Translations under genes and position numbers: made by a program | Shown here: piece after piece, positions 1 through 10,073 of the stretch | Layout: the number at the start of each line of letters is the position of its first letter | Position numbering within the stretch: the stretch's first letter is position 1 | Origin: Flavobacterium pokkalii | GTDB lineage: Bacteria > Bacteroidota > Bacteroidia > Flavobacteriales > Flavobacteriaceae | Assembly (NCBI RefSeq): GCF_014596575.1 | Contig: NZ_NASZ01000003.1 | Span: forward strand, 186,001-250,000 | Direction of reading: 5' to 3' | Length of the DNA stretch: 64,000 nucleotides | Notes under the pieces: generated by a model | Seen by the model: only the letters and a program-made list of their open reading frames with translations | The model's database searches: none | What the model was told of the DNA's origin: nothing

Positions 1-2560
1 ACAAAGTTGATTCCCCCTGAAACTGGTCGGCTTTAGAAGTTCCCGGTTTTAGGAAAGCAACTTCTCCTCTAACCGATAAATTAGACGGTACATCGGTATC
101 TACGTTAGGCAACATATTTACTAATCGGGTGAAGAAAGGAACTTCGGTAGAGAAATTAGTATTAAACCCAAAAATGGTATTGTTAACTGATTCCTGACCA
201 TAATTGGATTTTTGAGTAAATGGTTTTTCGGTCATCTTCAAAAAAGTTCCACCCAAAGTAAAGTTATCCGAAAATTTATGTTCGACATTTACCCCCATAA
301 ACCTTCTGGTTTGCTGACCAAAAACGGTATTATTTTCCAAAGAAACATTAATCGGCGTGTTAGATGCCTGCAGGGAAGGATCCAAAATCTGAACGCGCCC
401 CAATTGGTAATTCACACTATAATCTACACCTTCAACTAAAACTCTTCCTCCTGCTGTAACCACCACAGAACCTTGTGGCACGTTATAAGCTCCAATCGGG
501 ATTCCGTCGCCGGCAGATGATTTATATTTTCCTCGCAAAAGGAATTTATTTTTATCACTATCTTCTAAAGCTTTAGCCTGTGTTTTTCGATACATTGCTG
601 TAAAAACATACTTGCTTTGATTTGGATTATAAGTGGACGCATTAGCATAATCTTCGCCGGCATTATTGGATAATTTTTTAAATAACAATTCCCCAAAAGG
701 CTCTTTAGTGGTAAAAATAATTCGCCCGTTTTGAGTATCCATTGTTAAACCCGAAACAAAATCAAAGAAACCGTCTCCGCCAGCCTGACGGTCGTTGTTA
801 TAATTTAATTTATCCAAATTGAATACATTCAACAAAGGAGTTTCAGCTACTTTATCATCCGGAGAAGGATTTACCGGAAAAGGATTTCCGGCTACCGGAG
901 TAATGTAATTTAACGGCGAAGGATCGGTATAAAGAATGTTAAATCTAAAATCTTCCTGTTTAATTTGGTAAGCCCCCGGAATTTGATAAATATTTTTCAT
1001 CATCAGATTCCACACCGGATTAGAAACATTGGTCAAATTACTTTTCAGCATTTTCAAAATCAAACTTTGGGTAACCACCGCCTGCGTACTTTGAGGAGTT
1101 CCGGTTACTAAAGTAGCATCAACACCGTCATTTCCAAATTCACCCACCTGATACACTTTATCCCCAATCGTATATTCATAAGCCACCGCTAAAATCTCGT
1201 CATTGGACAACCTTTGTTGCAACGAAATATATCCTAATTGCGGGTGGTAAGTAAATTCATTGGTTGTTAATTTGCGGGCATTTTCCAGTTTGGAATAATC
1301 CTGTCCTTCAGTTACTGACACTTTAAAACCTGATGCTGCCGTAGCCATTTCACGAATAGAAGTCGTCAGATAACCATCTGCCTGACCAATTTTGGATGGA
1401 TCAAATTTATTATTGGCATTATCTGATGGTGTATCAGCAGGAACATTAAACATTCCTGTGGAAGGATTCAAAACCACTACTTCATTATCATCTAGTCCGT
1501 TTAATTGTGATTCCCCTAAATCCTGAATCGCAATGACATTTCTAAGGTTATTAGATGTGGTATTCAAACGTGTTTGCTTGTTAGTTACCCAAACTTCAAT
1601 TCGGGTAATTTGCACCCGGCTGTCAATAAAAGGATAACTTTTTAAAGCCGCATCGTATCGGTTTCTAAAATATTGTGATAAAAAGAAGTGTCGGTCATTA
1701 TCATAATCCAAGGCAAATAAATCAAAATCCTGAATAGTTCCTCCACCCTGAGAAACAACCGTTTTTGTTTGCGATTTTTGCTCGGAGAAAACTCCGGTAA
1801 CTGTTGTTTTTCCAAATTGTAACTGCGCCTTCACCCCAAATAAACTCTGCGCTCCTCTAATCAGGGAACTGTTTAAAGGCATACTTACATTTCCAACTTC
1901 AATTTTTTGAATAATATCATCTTCCGTTGGCGCATATTCTAATTTTAACAGATTTTGAAAAGCAAAAGAAGACTGCGTATCATAATTAGCATTAACACTC
2001 AATCGGGTTCCTACTTTCCCCATCAGACTCATACTGATTCTTTGGTCAAAATCAAAAGCCAGATTGGTTCTGTTTCTTGGCGAAAACGAAGGATTGTCCT
2101 GTTTGGTAAATCGGGCTCCCATATCCATTTCTACCGAACCCGTTGGTTTTACATCAATGGTATTACTTCCAAAAATAGATTCAAACAAGCCTGAATTCAC
2201 GTAATATCTGGGTAACAAATCTTTTTTAGCGGCTTCACTTCCTTCTTTTTTCCCGTCAATTGCATCCGATTTTTTTTTGAAATAATCCTTCATTGATTCT
2301 TTCAAAACCAAATTTTCATATTCTTTTGGCGTTAGAATAACAGGATATTTTATCGAAAATCCGTCAACCGAATTCGTATAGATATAACGATCTGTTTTAG
2401 GATCATAAGTATAAGCCGACAAGATACTCTTTGGGTCTTTCATCTGAACTTTCCCTAAAGAATAGGTTGCTTTAGTTGTGTCCTGAGCCGGCTGATTTAC
2501 CTGAGCCAAGGATACAAAACTGCATAATAAAACTGCCCAAACAATACAAATTTTATGCAT
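1..2560 (-). CDS. sprA: T9SS outer-membrane translocon SprA, N-terminal part (cut by window edge)
   Basis: These are the first 853 codons of SprA, the very large outer-membrane channel of the type IX secretion system, needed for secretion of gliding adhesins and other cargo. The ATG at 2560 reads MHKICIVWAVLLCSF, a hydrophobic signal peptide ending near SLAQ (about residue 21). Family-typical text follows, including IDVKPTGSVEMDMGARF and many beta-strand-like alternating segments. No stop occurs before position 1, so the gene continues off the left edge; known SprA proteins are about 2,400 residues. It lies 23 bases downstream of ruvA on the same strand, the same neighbour order I recall for Flavobacterium. 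Identification is confident from sequence character, but it is from memory. Confidence 0.9.
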   Translation of the reverse strand, partial: MHKICIVWAVLLCSFVSLAQVNQPAQDTTKATYSLGKVQMKDPKSILSAYTYDPKTDRYIYTNSVDGFSIKYPVILTPKEYENLVLKESMKDYFKKKSDAIDGKKEGSEAAKKDLLPRYYVNSGLFESIFGSNTIDVKPTGSVEMDMGARFTKQDNPSFSPRNRTNLAFDFDQRISMSLMGKVGTRLSVNANYDTQSSFAFQNLLKLEYAPTEDDIIQKIEVGNVSMPLNSSLIRGAQSLFGVKAQLQFGKTTVTGVFSEQKSQTKTVVSQGGGTIQDFDLFALDYDNDRHFFLSQYFRNRYDAALKSYPFIDSRVQITRIEVWVTNKQTRLNTTSNNLRNVIAIQDLGESQLNGLDDNEVVVLNPSTGMFNVPADTPSDNANNKFDPSKIGQADGYLTTSIREMATAASGFKVSVTEGQDYSKLENARKLTTNEFTYHPQLGYISLQQRLSNDEILAVAYEYTIGDKVYQVGEFGNDGVDATLVTGTPQSTQAVVTQSLILKMLKSNLTNVSNPVWNLMMKNIYQIPGAYQIKQEDFRFNILYTDPSPLNYITPVAGNPFPVNPSPDDKVAETPLLNVFNLDKLNYNNDRQAGGDGFFDFVSGLTMDTQNGRIIFTTKEPFGELLFKKLSNNAGEDYANASTYNPNQSKYVFTAMYRKTQAKALEDSDKNKFLLRGKYKSSAGDGIPIGAYNVPQGSVVVTAGGRVLVEGVDYSVNYQLGRVQILDPSLQASNTPINVSLENNTVFGQQTRRFMGVNVEHKFSDNFTLGGTFLKMTEKPFTQKSNYGQESVNNTIFGFNTNFSTEVPFFTRLVNMLPNVDTDVPSNLSVRGEVAFLKPGTSKADQFQGESTL

Positions 2561-2583
2561 ACAATATTTTTTTTGCGGTGCTT

Positions 2584-3165
2584 TTATAAGCTTTTTAAGG
2601 CTTGTTTAATAATCGATTCTACAGAGGCATCCGGATTCTCTTTCACAATTTTATCAATCACTTTTTCAGAAGCCTTTCTTACAAAACCTAAAACTTCTAA
2701 TGCAGATAACGCTTCATCTCGGTTTGTATTGTTTTGAGCAATAGAAACTTCGTCCAAATCGTACAATTTCAATACTTTTTCTTTCAAATCCAAAATTACA
2801 CGCTGCGCTGTTTTCCCTCCAATTCCTTTTATTGACTGGATTGTACTTACATCAGCCGAAGCAATAGCGTTAATAATTTGCTTAGGTTCTAATGATGACA
2901 ACATGGTTCTGGCAATTCCGGCTCCAATACCTGAAACTGACAATAACATTTTAAATATTTCTCTTTCCGATTTTTCCACAAAACCAAAAATAGTATGTGC
3001 GTCTTCTTTTATCTGAAGATAAGTAAACACCTTAACAAAATCCGAATTAGGAAGTAATGAATATGTATGTAGTGAAATGTGAACTTCATAGCCCACACCT
3101 CCACAATCAATAACGAGCTGTGTTGGTGTTTTCTCAACTAACTTCCCCTGTAAATGCGCAATCAT
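2584..3165 (-). CDS. ruvA: Holliday junction branch migration protein RuvA
   Basis: RuvA binds Holliday junctions as a tetramer and loads the RuvB motor for branch migration. The 193-residue length is normal. The start MIAHLQGKLVEKTP opens the N-terminal OB fold (about 1-65). Two helix-hairpin-helix segments follow: LLSVSGIGAGIARTML, then SIKGIGGKTAQRVILDLKEK. A short C-terminal RuvB-binding domain (about 145-193, EALSALEVLGFVRKASEKVI) ends the protein. It lies 16 bases downstream of maeB and 23 upstream of sprA, so the three are probably co-transcribed. Its partner ruvB is about 4 kb away in the same orientation but a separate unit. Confidence 0.97.
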   Translation of the reverse strand: MIAHLQGKLVEKTPTQLVIDCGGVGYEVHISLHTYSLLPNSDFVKVFTYLQIKEDAHTIFGFVEKSEREIFKMLLSVSGIGAGIARTMLSSLEPKQIINAIASADVSTIQSIKGIGGKTAQRVILDLKEKVLKLYDLDEVSIAQNNTNRDEALSALEVLGFVRKASEKVIDKIVKENPDASVESIIKQALKSL

Positions 3166-3181
3166 CTATTTATCTAACTAT

Positions 3182-5470
3182 TTATTTTAACTTTTTTTCT
3201 CTGTTTTCTTTTTCCTGTGCATCTATCACGGTAATAGCCGCCATATTAACCATTTCTTCCACACTGGCACCTAATTGAAAAATATGAACCGGTTTTCCCA
3301 TTCCCATCATAATAGGACCTATCGAACCGGTTTTGTATAATTCTTTCATCAATTTATAAGTAATGTTTGCCGAATCCAGATTGGGAAAAATTAAGGTATT
3401 TACCTTTTTTCCGGCTAATTTAGAAAATGGAAATTTCTCGGTTAACATTTCCGGATTCAAAGCAAAATCGGCCTGAATATCCCCATCAACAATCAAATCA
3501 GGGTGATTTTCATGCAAATAAGCTACGGCATCTCTAATTTTTGAGGCATTTTCATGAGTTGACGAACCAAAATTAGAATAGGAAACCATTGCAATTACCG
3601 GTTCAACGCCAAACATACGGGCGGTTTTGGCCGTCATTACCGCAATTTTAACCAATTCCTCCGAAGACGGATTAATGTTAATCGCTGTATCGGACAAAAA
3701 CATTGGCCCCCGGCTGGTCATCATCATATTGGCAGTGGCAACTAAAGAAGCTCCCTGTGCTTTATCAATCAATTGCAACATCGGTTTTACCACGGTGGAA
3801 TAGCTTCTGGAATAACCGGTAACTAAACCGTCGGCCTCGCCGGTATTAACCATCATCGCGGCAAAATAATTACGTTCGCGCATTAATCTTTGAGCGTCTA
3901 ACAACGAAATTCCCCGGCGCTTTCTGGATTGCCAATAAGCTGTAGCATATCGGTCTCTTCTTTCTATTTCGCTTTTGGATTTTGGATCAATGATTTCGAC
4001 TTCGGCATCAAAACCTAATTCCTTCATTAATTCTTTTATAATGTCGCGACTTCCTAATAAAATTGGAAAACCAATTCCTTCTTCGTAGACAATTTGTGCT
4101 GCTTTTAGCACATCCAAATGATCCCCTTCCGAAAAAACAATTCGCTTCGGATCCATTTTAGCCCGATTACTAATCAATCGAACCATTTTATTATCATTTC
4201 CTAAACGTTCTAAAAGTTCTTCTTCATATTTATCCCAATCGGTAATTGGGTTTTTAGCAATCCCTGATTCAATAGCAGCTTTTGCAACAGCAGGAGAAAC
4301 GGTATTAATTAAACGCGGATCAAAAGGTTTCGGAATAATATATTCGCGACCAAACCCTAATTTAGTGGCTCCATAAGCTACATTTACCTGTTCCGGAACC
4401 GACTCTTTTGCCAAAGCTGCCAAAGCGTGAACCGCCGCCATTTTCATCGCTTCGTTAATTTTAGTCGCACGAACATCCAATGCTCCTCTAAAAATATATG
4501 GAAAACCTAAAACATTATTAATTTGATTTGGAAAATCCGAACGACCGGTGGCCATAATTACATCTTTTCGGGTTTCTACGGCTAAGTTGTAATCAATTTC
4601 AGGATTTGGATTGGCCATTGCAAAAACTATCGGATTTTCGTTCATAGACAACAACATTTCAGGCAACAGAATATTTCCTGAAGAAAGTCCGATAAACACA
4701 TCCGATCCTTTCATCGCTTCAGCTAAAGGAACTGCATCGCCTTCTACCGCAAATTTCAATTGCATTTCCGTAAGTGACGGATTGTTTTTGGTCAACAAAC
4801 CTTTACTGTTAAACATCAAAATATTTTCGCGTTTCACGCCAACAGCAATATACAAATCGGCACAGGCCAAAGCCGCCGATCCCGCTCCGGAAATCACCAT
4901 TTTTACTTCTTCCGGTTTTTTTTCGGCTATTTCTAAAGCATTAATCAATCCGGCTGCCGAAATAATTGCCGTTCCATGCTGATCATCATGCATCACAGGA
5001 ATATTCAATTCTTCAACCAATCGTCTTTCTATTTCAAAAGATTCCGGCGCTTTGATATCTTCCAGATTAATTCCTCCAAAAGTTGGTGCTATATTTTTTA
5101 CGGTTTGAATAAATTCTTCGACATTTTTGGTATCTACTTCTATATCAAAAACGTCAATATCTGCAAAAATCTTAAACAGCAATCCTTTTCCTTCCATAAC
5201 CGGTTTTCCGGCTTCAGGACCTATATCTCCTAAACCTAAAACGGCTGTACCATTACTAATTACAGCTACCAAATTTCCTTTGGCCGTATATTTATAAACG
5301 TTTTCTACGTCTTTTTCTATTTCTAAACAAGGTTCGGCTACACCCGGAGAATAGGCTAAAGACAAATCCCTTTGGGTAGCATATCTTTTTGTTGGAACAA
5401 CCTGAATTTTCCCCGGAGTAGGTTTCGCATGATATAATAACGCTTCTCTCCTTTTGCTTTCTTTATTCAT
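3182..5470 (-). CDS. maeB: NADP-dependent malic enzyme with phosphotransacetylase-like domain
   Basis: Oxidative decarboxylation of malate to pyruvate with NADP, supplying NADPH and pyruvate in the cytoplasm. The 762 residues match the two-domain MaeB type. The malic enzyme half (about 1-430) carries [11 protein letters not shown] (41-51), the metal-site stretch HDDQHGTA (161-168) and the nucleotide-binding GAGSAA (195-200). The C-terminal third (about 430-762) resembles phosphotransacetylase and in MaeB proteins usually acts as a regulatory acetyl-CoA-sensing domain rather than a catalyst. First gene of a probable maeB-ruvA-sprA unit with a TAnnTTTG box at 5493-5500. Start [14 protein letters not shown] is family-typical. 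Confidence 0.95.
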   Translation of the reverse strand: MNKESKRREALLYHAKPTPGKIQVVPTKRYATQRDLSLAYSPGVAEPCLEIEKDVENVYKYTAKGNLVAVISNGTAVLGLGDIGPEAGKPVMEGKGLLFKIFADIDVFDIEVDTKNVEEFIQTVKNIAPTFGGINLEDIKAPESFEIERRLVEELNIPVMHDDQHGTAIISAAGLINALEIAEKKPEEVKMVISGAGSAALACADLYIAVGVKRENILMFNSKGLLTKNNPSLTEMQLKFAVEGDAVPLAEAMKGSDVFIGLSSGNILLPEMLLSMNENPIVFAMANPNPEIDYNLAVETRKDVIMATGRSDFPNQINNVLGFPYIFRGALDVRATKINEAMKMAAVHALAALAKESVPEQVNVAYGATKLGFGREYIIPKPFDPRLINTVSPAVAKAAIESGIAKNPITDWDKYEEELLERLGNDNKMVRLISNRAKMDPKRIVFSEGDHLDVLKAAQIVYEEGIGFPILLGSRDIIKELMKELGFDAEVEIIDPKSKSEIERRDRYATAYWQSRKRRGISLLDAQRLMRERNYFAAMMVNTGEADGLVTGYSRSYSTVVKPMLQLIDKAQGASLVATANMMMTSRGPMFLSDTAININPSSEELVKIAVMTAKTARMFGVEPVIAMVSYSNFGSSTHENASKIRDAVAYLHENHPDLIVDGDIQADFALNPEMLTEKFPFSKLAGKKVNTLIFPNLDSANITYKLMKELYKTGSIGPIMMGMGKPVHIFQLGASVEEMVNMAAITVIDAQEKENREKKLK

Positions 5471-5492
5471 AATAGCAGTTTTATCTTATATA

Positions 5493-5500
5493 CAAAGATA
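5493..5500 (-). promoter_or_regulatory. Probable promoter -7 box for maeB
   Basis: The minus strand reads TATCTTTG, a match to the Bacteroidetes -7 consensus TAnnTTTG, 22 bases upstream of the maeB ATG. I see no clear -33 TTG at the usual distance, so this is a moderate call. Confidence 0.45.
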
Positions 5501-5620
5501 GAAGTCTTAACTTAAAAAGTTAACATTTTCATAATTCTTTTAAAATAATCTAAAAATAAGTTCATAAAAAAAGCCACTAAAATTAGCAGCTTCTTCTATT
5601 CAATATCTTTACAAAAAAAA

Positions 5621-6055
5621 TCAGGACTGTGTTCCATTGATATAAGAATCTAACAACTGAATGGTTTCCTTCTGTTTTTCTATAATACATTTTACAACAT
5701 CTCCAATCGAAATAAGTCCAACAACCTTATCATTTTCCACAACCGGTAAATGACGGATCCTTCTCGAAATCATCAATTCCATACAATTATCAATATCATC
5801 CGTTGGATTAACCGTAATAACATTACTAATCATTATTTCCTGAACCAAAGTAGTTTTGGACGCCTTATCTTTAAGAACAATTTTTCGGGCATAATCCCTC
5901 TCAGACAAAATCCCTTTCAGTTGGCCGTCTTCGATAACCAAAATAGCACCAACATTTTTCTCACCCATTACTTTTATAGCATCATAAACGCTAATAGTAG
6001 AAACAACTGAATATACATCGTTTCCTTTCGTACTTAATATTTGATTTACAGTCAT
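5621..6055 (-). CDS. CBS domain pair protein
   Basis: A 144-residue protein made almost entirely of two CBS motifs (about residues 10-60 and 75-130), which in this family fold together and bind adenosyl ligands such as AMP, ATP or NAD. Visible motif pieces are GAILVIEDGQLKGILSERDYA in the first half and RHLPVVENDKVVGLISIGDVV in the second, the classic hydrophobic-V-x-G-hydrophobic-S pattern. No catalytic or membrane domain is attached, so it is a stand-alone sensor or regulator whose partner is not shown by the context. It lies between maeB and queG, same strand, with gaps of 150 and 79 bases. The specific role is unknown. Confidence 0.9.
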   Translation of the reverse strand: MTVNQILSTKGNDVYSVVSTISVYDAIKVMGEKNVGAILVIEDGQLKGILSERDYARKIVLKDKASKTTLVQEIMISNVITVNPTDDIDNCMELMISRRIRHLPVVENDKVVGLISIGDVVKCIIEKQKETIQLLDSYINGTQS

Positions 6056-6134
6056 ATCGAGAATTTTTTAAGAGATATAAATATAAAAAAAAAATCATTA
6101 AAAACAACTTTAAGATGATTCAATAATTTAATTT

Positions 6135-6998
6135 TTATTTCTTTAAAAAACTGATATTCCGCTGTAAGCCCTGAAATTTCGTTCTTTTAACCGCCGAATC
6201 CTTAAAAACAACCCTAAAAGTTTCTTTGGTCATTTCTTCCCAATCTTTTTTTGTCATGGAAAGTATTTCAGGATTTGGATTAAACAAAGGCTCGTTATGA
6301 CTTTTAGAAAATCGATTCCAGGGACAAACATCCTGACAGGTATCACAACCAAAGGCCCAATCATCAAATTGTCCCTTCATCTCTTGAGGAATATTTTCTT
6401 TTAATTCGATAGTAAAATAAGAAATACATTTACTTCCGTCAACTACATAAGGCGCCACAATCGCCTGTGTTGGACAAGCATCAATACAAGCCGTACAACT
6501 ACCGCAGTGATTTGTAACAGCATGGTCATATTCTAAATCTAAATCAATAATGAGTTCAGCTATAAAATAAAAAGAACCTACTTTTTGAGTCAACAGATTA
6601 CTGTTTTTTCCAATCCATCCCAAACCGCTTTTAGCTGCCCAGGCTTTATCCATAACCGGAGCCGAATCAACAAAAACTCTTCCGGAAACCTCGCCGATAT
6701 TCTCCTGAATAGAAAACAATAATTCTTTTAATTTGTCTTTGATTACAAAATGATAATCTTTTCCGTAAGCATATTTGGAAATTTTATAGGAATCAGGATT
6801 TTGTTCTTTTTCTGGATAATAATTTAACAGAAGCGAAACGACACTTTTGGCATCATCGACAAGCAAGGTCGGATTAAGTCTTTTATCAAAATGGTTTTCC
6901 ATGTAGGCCATTTGACCGTTCCGATTATTTTTTAACCAATTCTCTAATCGGGGAGCTTCTTCCTCTAAAAAACCCGCTTTCGAAATACCACAAGACAA
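6135..6998 (-). CDS. queG: Epoxyqueuosine reductase QueG (start uncertain)
   Basis: Last step of queuosine synthesis: reduction of epoxyqueuosine in tRNA, using cobalamin and two [4Fe-4S] clusters. Counting from the TTG at 6998, the cluster motifs are [12 protein letters not shown] (165-176) and CDTCQDVCP (218-226), and the [18 protein letters not shown] region (110-127) holds the expected catalytic Asp. TTG at 6998 is only a fallback start. The frame stays open upstream and reads [15 protein letters not shown], which looks like the genuine family N-terminus, yet there is no in-frame ATG, GTG or upstream TTG before a stop near 7088. A 14-base tandem repeat (7056-7083) occupies the place where the start should be. 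The gene is otherwise intact. A queuosine precursor transporter lies at 50878. Confidence 0.9.
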   Translation of the reverse strand: MSCGISKAGFLEEEAPRLENWLKNNRNGQMAYMENHFDKRLNPTLLVDDAKSVVSLLLNYYPEKEQNPDSYKISKYAYGKDYHFVIKDKLKELLFSIQENIGEVSGRVFVDSAPVMDKAWAAKSGLGWIGKNSNLLTQKVGSFYFIAELIIDLDLEYDHAVTNHCGSCTACIDACPTQAIVAPYVVDGSKCISYFTIELKENIPQEMKGQFDDWAFGCDTCQDVCPWNRFSKSHNEPLFNPNPEILSMTKKDWEEMTKETFRVVFKDSAVKRTKFQGLQRNISFLKK

Positions 6999-7055
6999 AA
7001 ACCCGAGGCGTTTGGCTTCGGATTTTATGAATTGTGAATATTTTGTTCTTAAGTC

Positions 7056-7109
7056 TATGAGTTGTGGGTTATGAGTTGTGGGTTATGGGTTTTACACTAA
7101 ACTCATAAC
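7056..7109. repeat. 14-bp tandem repeat with snap-back arm between ruvB and queG
   Basis: The plus strand has two exact copies of TATGAGTTGTGGGT (7056-7069, 7070-7083) plus a partial third. GTTATGAGTT at 7068-7077 is complementary to AACTCATAAC at 7100-7109, so the gap can fold back on itself. The block covers the expected translation start of queG. Confidence 0.8.
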
Positions 7110-7128
7110 TTTTAACTTGTTTACAAAA

Positions 7129-8151
7129 TTAGAAAAGTCCCCCCTGAATATTAGCTCTGACTTTTCCCAAATGTTTATAGGCTTTCTCTGTAACTTCACG
7201 ACCACGTGGTGTACGCATAATAAAACCTTCCTGAATTAAAAAGGGTTCGTAAACTTCCTCAATGGTTTCACTGCTTTCTGAAACAGCTGTTGCCAGAGTG
7301 GTAAGTCCAACCGGACCTCCTTTAAACTTATCAATAATAGTATTCAGAATCTTGTTGTCCATTTCATCTAAACCATGCGCATCGACATTTAATGCTTTTA
7401 AGGCATATTTAGAAATTTCAACATCAATAGTTCCATTTCCTTTTATTTGAGCAAAATCACGAACTCTTCTCAGCAAGGCATTTGCTATCCTTGGTGTTCC
7501 ACGGCTTCTTCCGGCAATTTCTATAGCGGCTTCCATAGTAATTGGCATCTTCAAAATAGAAGCGCTTCGTTGAATAATAGTTGTCAATAATTCAACTGTG
7601 TAATATTGTAATCGGGAAGAAATTCCGAAACGAGCGCGCATAGGTGCTGTTAAAAGTCCTGAACGAGTTGTAGCTCCAATTAAGGTAAATGGATTCAGAT
7701 TGATTTGAACCGTTCTGGCATTAGGACCCGATTCTATCATAATATCAATCTTAAAATCTTCCATTGCCGAATATAAATATTCTTCAACAATTGGACTCAA
7801 ACGATGGATTTCATCAATAAACAAAACATCACGTTCATCTAAATTGGTCAATAAACCAGCCAAATCGCCAGGTTTATCTAAAACCGGACCTGAAGTAATT
7901 TTGATACCAACTTCCAACTCATTCGCTAAAATATTAGCCAAAGTCGTTTTTCCTAATCCGGGAGGTCCATGAAACAAGGTATGATCTAAAGCTTCTCTTC
8001 GCTGATTGGCAGCAGCAACAAAAACCTTTAAATTTTCTAAAACCTGATCCTGCCCAGCAAAGTCATCAAAACTAAGCGGCCTCAATCTTTTATCCAGATC
8101 AAGTTCTTCAGGATTATATCCTCTTGTTGTTGGGTCTAAGTTTTCATTCAT
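7129..8151 (-). CDS. ruvB: Holliday junction DNA helicase RuvB
   Basis: Hexameric AAA+ motor that drives branch migration together with RuvA. The 340-residue length is normal. Walker A is [10 protein letters not shown] (61-70) and Walker B is [10 protein letters not shown] (109-118). The sensor/arginine-finger stretch [18 protein letters not shown] follows, and the C-terminal winged helix ends in [16 protein letters not shown]. Start [16 protein letters not shown] at 8151 fits family members. It is followed downstream by queG. Upstream it is separated from the oxidase operon by a strong terminator at 8213-8243, so it probably has its own promoter. Confidence 0.98.
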   Translation of the reverse strand: MNENLDPTTRGYNPEELDLDKRLRPLSFDDFAGQDQVLENLKVFVAAANQRREALDHTLFHGPPGLGKTTLANILANELEVGIKITSGPVLDKPGDLAGLLTNLDERDVLFIDEIHRLSPIVEEYLYSAMEDFKIDIMIESGPNARTVQINLNPFTLIGATTRSGLLTAPMRARFGISSRLQYYTVELLTTIIQRSASILKMPITMEAAIEIAGRSRGTPRIANALLRRVRDFAQIKGNGTIDVEISKYALKALNVDAHGLDEMDNKILNTIIDKFKGGPVGLTTLATAVSESSETIEEVYEPFLIQEGFIMRTPRGREVTEKAYKHLGKVRANIQGGLF

Positions 8152-8212
8152 TTAGCAAAGATAAAGAAAACGGATTGTGATTGCTAAATAATACATACAA
8201 CAAAATAGGGCA

Positions 8213-8243
8213 TAAAAAAACCTCTGCCGAAGCAGAGGTTTTA
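8213..8243 (-). terminator. Intrinsic terminator of the actABCDEF-oxidase operon
   Basis: Stem AAAACCTCTGC (8217-8227), four-base loop CGAA, then GCAGAGGTTTT (8232-8242). On the minus strand it is followed by a run of T, directly after the ctaD stop. The hairpin is symmetric enough to work on either strand. Confidence 0.9.
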
Positions 8244-8249
8244 AATATA

Positions 8250-10046
8250 TTAGTGGTGTAAAACTGATTCACCTGGTTTCATTGGAACCGTTTGAGGAAC
8301 GAAATCTTCTTCGTGCTCCGGGTTGCTGTAATCATAAGCCCAACGGTGAACTTCTGGAATTTCACCTGGCCAGTTACCATGAATATGCTCTACCGGAGTT
8401 GTCCACTCTAAAGTTGTAGATCTCCATGGGTTTTGTTCTGCTTTCTTACCGTAGAAAATACTACTAAAGAAGTTGTATAAAAACACTAATTGGAAAGCAC
8501 CTCCTACTAAAGCAAATGTTGTAATTAAAACATTTACATTTTGTAAATCATCAAATAATGGGAAGTTTGTATTAGTATAATAACGTCTTGGTAAACCTGC
8601 TAATCCAATGAAGTGCATTGGGAAGAAAACTCCGTAAGCACAAACAGCCGTTACCCAGAAGTGAACATAACCTAAGTTTTTGTTTAACATTCTTCCATAC
8701 ATTTTAGGGAACCAGTGGTAGATTCCTGCAAACATTCCGTAAAGAGCAGAAATACCCATTACTAAGTGGAAGTGTGCAATTACAAAGTAAGTATCGTGAA
8801 CGTTAATATCTAATGTACTATCTCCTAAAATAATCCCTGTTAAACCTCCGGTGATGAATGTTGAAACCATTCCGATAGAGAATAACATAGCTGGATTCAT
8901 TTGTAAGTTACCTTTCCATAAAGTTGTAATCCAGTTGAACGCTTTTACAGCAGACGGAATTGCAATTAATAAAGTGGTAAATGTAAATACAGATCCTAAG
9001 AAAGGATTCATACCCGAAATAAACATGTGGTGACCCCATACAATTGTAGAAAGGAAAGCAATTGCAAGAACCGACATAATCATCGCTCTGTAACCAAAGA
9101 TTGGTTTACGAGAGTTTGTTGCCATAATTTCAGACACAAGTCCCATTGCAGGCAAGATTACGATATATACCTCAGGGTGTCCTAAGAACCAGAACAAGTG
9201 TTCGAATAATACAGGAGAACCACCTTGGTAATGTAAAACTTCCCCAGCGATATAAATATCAGACAAGAAAAATGAAGTACCAAAACTTCTATCGAAGATT
9301 AATAATAATGCTGCAGATAATAATACAGGGAAAGATAAAACCCCGATAATTGCAGTTACAAAGAACGTCCAAATTGTAAGTGGAAGTCTGGTCATAGACA
9401 TTCCCTTTGTTCTTAAGTTAATAACTGTAACAATGTAATTTAAAGATCCCATTAAAGAAGAAGCAATAAATATAGCCATAGATACTAACCAAAGTGTCAT
9501 ACCTGTTCCTGATCCAGGAATAGCCTGTGGTAAAGCACTTAAAGGAGGATAAATTGTCCAACCTGCTGAAGCTGGTCCTGATTCAACAAATAATGAAATA
9601 ATCATTACAACAGCTGATAAAAAGAACAACCAGTAAGAAATCATATTCATAAATCCTGATGCCATATCACGTGCACCAATTTGAAGTGGAATAAGTAAGT
9701 TACTAAAAGTACCACTCAATCCGGCTGTCAATACAAAGAATACCATGATAGTACCGTGTATTGTTACTAATGCAAGATAAACATCATTAGCCATTACACC
9801 ATCTGGTGCAAATTTATCACCTAATAAAATATTGAAAATTTTAAAAGATTCTTCAGGCCATGCTAATTGCATTCTGAAAAGCAAAGACATGACAATACCA
9901 ATAATCCCCATAATAATACCTGTAATAAGGTATTGCTTAGCAATCATTTTATGATCAATACTAAAGATGTATTTAGTAATGAATGTCTCTTTATGGTGGT
10001 GTTCGTGTTCGTGATCGTGAGCGTGATCGTGACCTTCTGCTGACAT
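8250..10046 (-). CDS. ctaD: Cytochrome c oxidase subunit I (heme-copper oxidase, A-type)
   Basis: Catalytic membrane subunit that reduces O2 to water and pumps protons. The 598 residues contain about 12 membrane helices. Ligand motifs are present: TIHGTIMVFF (His97, low-spin heme), GHPEVY (His290 for CuB and Tyr294, the crosslinked pair), WGHHMF (His339/340, CuB) and HDTYFVIAHFHLVMG (His425 and His427, hemes). Lys368 in PSAVKAF matches the K-channel lysine. Odd feature: the N-terminus (residues 5-18) is almost all His, Asp and Glu, a likely metal-binding tail. It is the last gene of the ACIII-oxidase operon, 27 bases after subunit II. Confidence 0.98.
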   Translation of the reverse strand: MSAEGHDHAHDHEHEHHHKETFITKYIFSIDHKMIAKQYLITGIIMGIIGIVMSLLFRMQLAWPEESFKIFNILLGDKFAPDGVMANDVYLALVTIHGTIMVFFVLTAGLSGTFSNLLIPLQIGARDMASGFMNMISYWLFFLSAVVMIISLFVESGPASAGWTIYPPLSALPQAIPGSGTGMTLWLVSMAIFIASSLMGSLNYIVTVINLRTKGMSMTRLPLTIWTFFVTAIIGVLSFPVLLSAALLLIFDRSFGTSFFLSDIYIAGEVLHYQGGSPVLFEHLFWFLGHPEVYIVILPAMGLVSEIMATNSRKPIFGYRAMIMSVLAIAFLSTIVWGHHMFISGMNPFLGSVFTFTTLLIAIPSAVKAFNWITTLWKGNLQMNPAMLFSIGMVSTFITGGLTGIILGDSTLDINVHDTYFVIAHFHLVMGISALYGMFAGIYHWFPKMYGRMLNKNLGYVHFWVTAVCAYGVFFPMHFIGLAGLPRRYYTNTNFPLFDDLQNVNVLITTFALVGGAFQLVFLYNFFSSIFYGKKAEQNPWRSTTLEWTTPVEHIHGNWPGEIPEVHRWAYDYSNPEHEEDFVPQTVPMKPGESVLHH

Positions 10047-10073
10047 ATATTATACTTTAAATATTCTTAATAA

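Noticed and set aside
3182..5470. MaeB fusion of malic enzyme and phosphotransacetylase as a novelty
   Set aside because: This two-domain form is the ordinary MaeB type in many bacteria.
8156..8163. TATCTTTG on the minus strand as a promoter giving leaderless ruvB mRNA
   Set aside because: The -7 match is good but no -33 element lies at a suitable distance and the start would fall at or within the ATG; left unassigned.
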